Positions 53,851 to 57,999 of a stretch of DNA of 57,999 nt are shown here, piece by piece. Each line of letters begins with the position of its first letter. Within the stretch, counting starts at the first letter, position 1. Under the pieces are notes generated by a model. It was not told the origin of the DNA, searched no databases, and saw only the letters and a program-made list of their open reading frames with translations. A program made the translations under genes and the position numbers. Source of the DNA: Owenia fusiformis (Eukaryota > Annelida > Polychaeta > Sabellida > Oweniidae); assembly GCA_903813345.2 (NCBI GenBank), contig CAIIXF020000004.1, forward strand, positions 30,013,986 through 30,071,984, read 5' to 3'.

Positions 53851-55030
53851 AGGCTCTTTGGCCGAAGTGCTAAAGAACCTTAAAATGTAGGCTCTCCAGT
53901 CACTGCCTTATTTTTAACATCGCTGCACATGCGTAATGGAGGGAGTGGAGGGATCGAGTGTGAGTTTGGACCAACTTTTGCAAGTTTGACCAGGAAATCA
54001 CCTTTCATTTGGTATGTTAGTAACCTTTTTGATCGTATTGGTATGTAAGAATCATATATATGTCGAAATATAAGCATAAATGTCACAGTTTGAAGGATAA
54101 ATGTCAGAATATTTACCGGAAGTGTTTATATTTCCAAAGAGCTTTCGGACTTTTCTCTTCTATTACTAAAGGTAGATTGATGGTGATGACTTTGTATCCA
54201 GGGACGCAACACATTTGAAAAATGTGAGTCCCGTCTAATTTTTTTTGCGTCCCTCATATTTTGTTAAGAGTGAAAGTAAAGTGGGCGATAATAGAGTGCT
54301 TATGCTAAAACGGGATAAAATGACATATATTGTAATTCTATGCATTCTCCCGATAAATATCTATCATTTGGTCCTTTTCACACAATTCTTTACTAATGTT
54401 ATACCAAAATTCTCCGAAATGAATGAAAGAAATACTCAAATTAAGAGTTGTTTTCACATTTTACCAACCACCGATCTTCAAGGTCGTGTCAAGGTCGTGA
54501 ACTCTTTGTTTCTTTTTATAACATTTCTCCTTACTCTGACGACTTTTAGATGAAAAACGCTGATCTATCATTAAATAATTATATTGATGTATAACATTAG
54601 ATCGATATCTAACGGTTGCTAGTTGAAGTAAGCTTAATTAAGATTATCGTGAAAAACAAGTCTCAATTCTCAATTTTGAAACTAATGTTTGCGTACAACA
54701 GATAATCCAGCTTCGGTATACTCCGGAATGACTCGGAGGGCACCATAGCCAATCAAATTCTGTGTTTCAGACTAGAAACCCCGCGAATATACCGAGACAC
54801 TCCGGTAGCCAATCAGATTTGCCGACATAAACATTATTGAGATCAAGGAAGTAGACGATTTGAAAATTCTTCAAAAAATCATGTTTTATCACTTCTACGC
54901 TGCAGTAAAAGTTACCTGATGGTGGTGTAGAATCTTTGCGTCCCAGGGACCTAAGTTATTTCTGATTTTCCCGGCCGACCTCTTGAAATTTCCGTAAAAA
55001 CGAGAAAAAACGGCGTCAACGCGAACACTG

Positions 55031-55684
55031 GGTGAAGATACTAACAAAGGTCAACTGTGTAAAAAATTGACGATCAACTATGAAAATATTTTCTTCCCCC
55101 AGAAAAAACATTTTTTTGGCAAAAATTCCTATACTTTACATGTAACCGATCTGAAAAAAGTGCAAAAATGGCGAAATTGGCGTTATACAAATGTAATTTT
55201 TGCCTTTAATATTCTTTTATAAACATTTTATATTAACATATTTTATTTACACCACATTTAATAACTTTTCTTCCTGACAAGTTACAAGTAAGGTCGTTTT
55301 TGAAATACGACGCCGTTTTCCAACAATAAATAGCTAAAACGTCACACATTTAACATGTTTAATTATAACGTACTTTATTCATAATACAACTTATTTAACA
55401 CTGTAAGTTGCAACGATGTTCTTTTCATTTTCTCTACTGGAGGAGTTGATTAATTTAAATTTATTTATTTTCCAGTTTATAATTAAAGCTATGGCTTTCT
55501 AGACTTCCTAGCATACATGGGGCACTGGGCCAGTCATAAGACTGCCCCATACGCTAGAACGATGCACAAATCATGAAAAATGGCCCATGCTTAAGTGAAA
55601 GATAAATAGTGTATAAGAGAGGTATGAATTGATTAATTTTACAATTCACCATAGCTCTCGGAAACAATATAATTTATATTTCAG
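55031..55684. other. Spacer downstream of the transposase gene
   Basis: AT-rich. TTTATT at about 55450 gives AATAAA on the minus strand, a possible polyadenylation signal for the transposase gene. Confidence 0.4.
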
Positions 55685-57300
55685 TTATACTTGGGCTTTT
55701 GTTTTTTTCCATCTGCGCGTCTTCCTAGCGTATGGTGCAGTCATTGATTTCCTTGTTCGTACACGTAGCGCTTCTACGGATGGTTTATGTTTTTGGGTTT
55801 TCCTATGATAGAGTGATTTGATATCATCATTGGACTTTTCTACACCCTGCCCTGTAAAGATTTTAAGGCTACCATACCTTTTAATAACACGAGGCGTATG
55901 GTACACCAAACAGTGGATGTAAGGTGTTACTCTATCGTAACCTTCTAGTTTAGATTGGAGGCCTAAGAATTCCTTTGCCCAACTTCGCGCATTCACGAAA
56001 AAATTGACAACCTGTTCCTCCGCTGGATAACGATTACTGATCACATTAAAGTACAGATTCCCAAATTTTTTCCAAAGCGATATTATGTGGACTTTTTCAC
56101 TGATCTTTATATCGGATTGCTCGAGTTTCGTTGGCAATGTTCGAAGTAGTACTTTAACCTGATTGCCTGTCAGGCTTGTCCAGTCGAGGGCTGTCTTCTG
56201 GTCTCCTTTAGATTCTGATTTTGAGGTTTTAGGCCAAATATTGAAAGAGACCCCGCATGATTGTATTACTGTAACAAGATTTTTCGTAGTATCACCGATC
56301 AAATTTGTGCTCTTTCCACGACCTTCGAGAATACGTACCTTTTCATCCACGCTGAGGACATCCATTATGAGATTGCGAAGCAAAATATCGATTACTCTAA
56401 GCAGTAAGTGAAGTTCGCACATCATTACTCTCTCAATAGGGATCAAAAGAAGGGGTTCAGCTATGCTTCCCATTGCCCTTTTCTTTGAAAGTTCAGCAAG
56501 AGAGTTCACGTCTCGCATCTTGTTATCCCAGAATTCCTCTGGCAATGTCATGTCTAAAAAATCAGTCTTGCTTGCCGGACAAGAGAAACACGCATACTTC
56601 GCATTAGCGGCTTTGAGACCTAATACTTGGAGCAGGAATTTCATATCACCGCCTAGAAAAAGTGCAGTCTTATAAACCCTGCCAGATGAAGATATGAATT
56701 CTTTTGTTTTTTCAAGTGTATTGATTTCGCGAAATAGATTGGCAAGGGATATTTTAAGCGTTTGTTACGTTTCTGGCCCCTCTACTATAGCTATAGTTTC
56801 ATTCCCCTCCAAAGACATGATGATGTGATCTAGAAGTCCTACATTTACGATGATAAAGTTTTTGTTGTTGGAAACTTTTGCGCCATCGCACGACCATTTA
56901 ATTCTAACGGGCACGGTTGAGGAGCTCAGTTCGTAGTTTTTTGCGTATTTTGAATCAATCAATTTCGTCAGTGTGTCCTGAAAGTTAAGTTGTGCTCCTG
57001 CGAGGTCCCCTGGTGTCTCGTTAATTACGATTGTGTCGTTCAACTCTGTCCGCATATTTTTGACTACACGCACCTTTGTGATCTCCGGGAAATGCATTGA
57101 CAGTTCATGATACGCATGATCAGAAATACCAAATCTGTCCAGGACATGTAATAAGCCCCTGAGACCATCTTTTTCATTTTCGGTTAAGGTTTCATACGTT
57201 TTTTGAGAAATTAGCCTTAGAGTGTACTCATTACCCGATTGGTCTAAACACTGTACCCGATCGACCGTAAGTCCAAATGACTCAGTAAACCAGAGCTTTC
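55685..57300 (-). pseudogene. DDE transposase of CxxH type, one in-frame stop
   Basis: One frame runs from a possible acceptor (ATTGCAG, exon start 57300) to TAA at 55685, about 538 codons, broken only by TAA at 56765-56767 (EGPET-stop-QTLKISL). In order it shows HAYHELSMHFPEI, KWSCDGAKVS (candidate first catalytic Asp), FLGGDMKFLLQVLG, CFSCPASK, MMCELHLLLRVID (a CxxH motif), VTPYIHCLVYH and GQGVEKSNDD (candidate catalytic Glu). This order is that of RNase H-fold cut-and-paste transposases with C/DxxH motifs, and of a family I know from many cnidarian and other invertebrate genomes. The superfamily cannot be fixed by eye. The C-terminus is very basic (RKTRRWKKTKAQV). An upstream exon is expected. 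The single stop suggests recent death or a sequencing error. Confidence 0.7.
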
Positions 57301-57407
57301 CTGCAATTTTCTATGATTATTTGTTTCTTGAACCGGTTGGTAGCAGAGTTAACGTTGTTTATCTTTTTATCCCATCGAACGAAGTTCGGAGGGATATAGG
57401 GAACGCC

Positions 57408-57467
57408 TCCGTCCGTCCGTACGTACGTCCGTCCGTCCGTACGTACGTACGTACGTACGTCCGTCCG
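57408..57467. repeat. CGTC/CGTA microsatellite
   Basis: About 15 tetranucleotide units alternating between CGTC and CGTA. A small CGAAC/GTTCG hairpin lies just before it. Confidence 0.95.
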
Positions 57468-57772
57468 GGTAATAACTCAAATACCGTTGGCCCGATTCTA
57501 TTCATATTTTGTATACATATACCCTATGGGGGTAGAAGTTCTGCTCGTAAGCCGATTTTCAAAATGGCCGCTCATTTAAAAATGGCGGCCATTTTAGTGC
57601 CGATTTTACAGTAATTTAGGTGCAATATGTAAAACTGTAATAGCAATATGTTTTAAATGAAAAAAAATTATATAGGACATTAATAAAGCTATAAAGGTAG
57701 ATATTAAAAAAGCACATGGCAGCCATCTTGAAAAATGGCGGCCTTTTCTCGTTATTTTACGATTTTTGCTGT

Positions 57773-57999
57773 AACTCGAAAAGTAGTGGAGCGATTTTGT
57801 TCATATTTGGTATGTGAATACTATAAGCATGGCACACTGTCTAATGACACTATTGGTAGAAGGTGGCCATTTTGAAAAATGGCGGACATTTTGAAAAATG
57901 GCCGCCATTTTAACTTATTTTACTAAAACTCGAAAAGTAGTGGAGCGATTTTGTTCATATTTGGTATGTGAATACGTATAAGCATGGCACACTGTCTAA
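57773..57999 (+). repeat. 154-bp tandem repeat at the window edge
   Basis: AACTCGAAAAGTAGTGGAGC and the following 55 bases recur 154 bases later and run off the window. The spacers hold ATGGCGGCCATTTT-type words also seen at 57555-57600, so this is part of a larger repeat. Confidence 0.85.

Larger units (their letters stand above)
51845..55030. mobile_element. hAT-like element (3,186 bp), composite
   Basis: CAGTGTTCGCGCT at the left faces AACGCGAACACTG at the right, and GGTGAA stands directly outside both ends (51839-51844 and 55031-55036). CAGTG-type ends are typical of hAT transposons, though those usually make 8-bp duplications. Inside, 51862-52110 and 53850-54235 are inverted copies sharing CTTCTATTACTAAAGGTA and GGCTCT-CAGTCACTGCCTTA. 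A tRNA-like sequence and a LINE tail lie between them. No hAT transposase frame is present. Confidence 0.65.

Noticed and set aside
55685-57300. Calling the transposase gene RAG1 or ProtoRAG
   Set aside because: Only the general motif layout is similar. No RAG2-like neighbour or RAG-type signal sequences were seen, and the family is common as an ordinary transposon gene.

Overview
This is a eukaryotic, metazoan window. Coding blocks are split by GT-AG introns, there are long tandem arrays of C2H2 zinc fingers, a 5S rRNA gene with the eukaryotic internal promoter, tRNA-derived sequences, truncated LINE tails and many inverted-repeat elements. The base composition is AT-rich, broken by pure poly-G tracts. 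The repeat families (foldback elements, psq-type transposase, a CxxH-type DDE transposase, CGTA/CGTC microsatellite) suggest a marine invertebrate, but I cannot name the species. A run of exactly 500 N (6025-6524) marks an assembly gap.

Layout. 1-3.7 kb: two inverted copies of the end of an unknown gene. 3.8-5.5 kb: a GC-richer duplicated block and a small hairpin. 5.6-7 kb: a 5S rRNA gene, the gap, a broken psq-type transposase piece and a tRNA-like sequence. 8-11 kb: a G-rich array, an exon of 45-bp Cys/Glu repeats and a broken tyrosine-recombinase-like gene. 12.0-14.4 kb: first copy of a 2.4-kb TGT...ACA element. 15.2-17.2 kb: a 2-kb element with 288-bp inverted ends and a smaller relative inside it. 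16.8-21.1 kb: a four-exon gene of unknown function, then a zinc-finger-like gene fragment. 21.6-27.8 kb: a CCAAT-box promoter candidate, intron-like DNA with diverged duplications, a MITE and a LINE tail. 28.2-44 kb: three minus-strand zinc-finger loci. The middle one is a long array broken by a stop, a frameshift, a LINE, the second TGT...ACA element and other insertions. 44.3-55 kb: nested transposons, including a three-level inverted-repeat nest, a 2.6-kb element with AGGGACC ends and a 3.2-kb hAT-like element. 55.7-57.3 kb: a DDE transposase gene on the minus strand with one in-frame stop. 57.4-58 kb: microsatellite and tandem repeats.

Little here works together as a pathway. The window is a repeat-rich accessory stretch whose host-gene content is the zinc-finger family and perhaps the four-exon gene at 16.8-19.9 kb. 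The zinc-finger arrays are natural candidates for repeat-binding repressors, but nothing in the sequence proves that role. Several insertions could be resolved to the base through target-site duplications (TSDs): 4 bp for both TGT...ACA elements, 16 bp for the LINE, 5 bp for both CACCCT elements, TA for the inner element at 45.2-46.8 kb and 6 bp for the hAT-like element. I did not find an undescribed defence or genetic system. The most unusual items are the nested element that carries the apparent first exon of a gene, the dismantled zinc-finger array, and the mobile element families with resolved boundaries.
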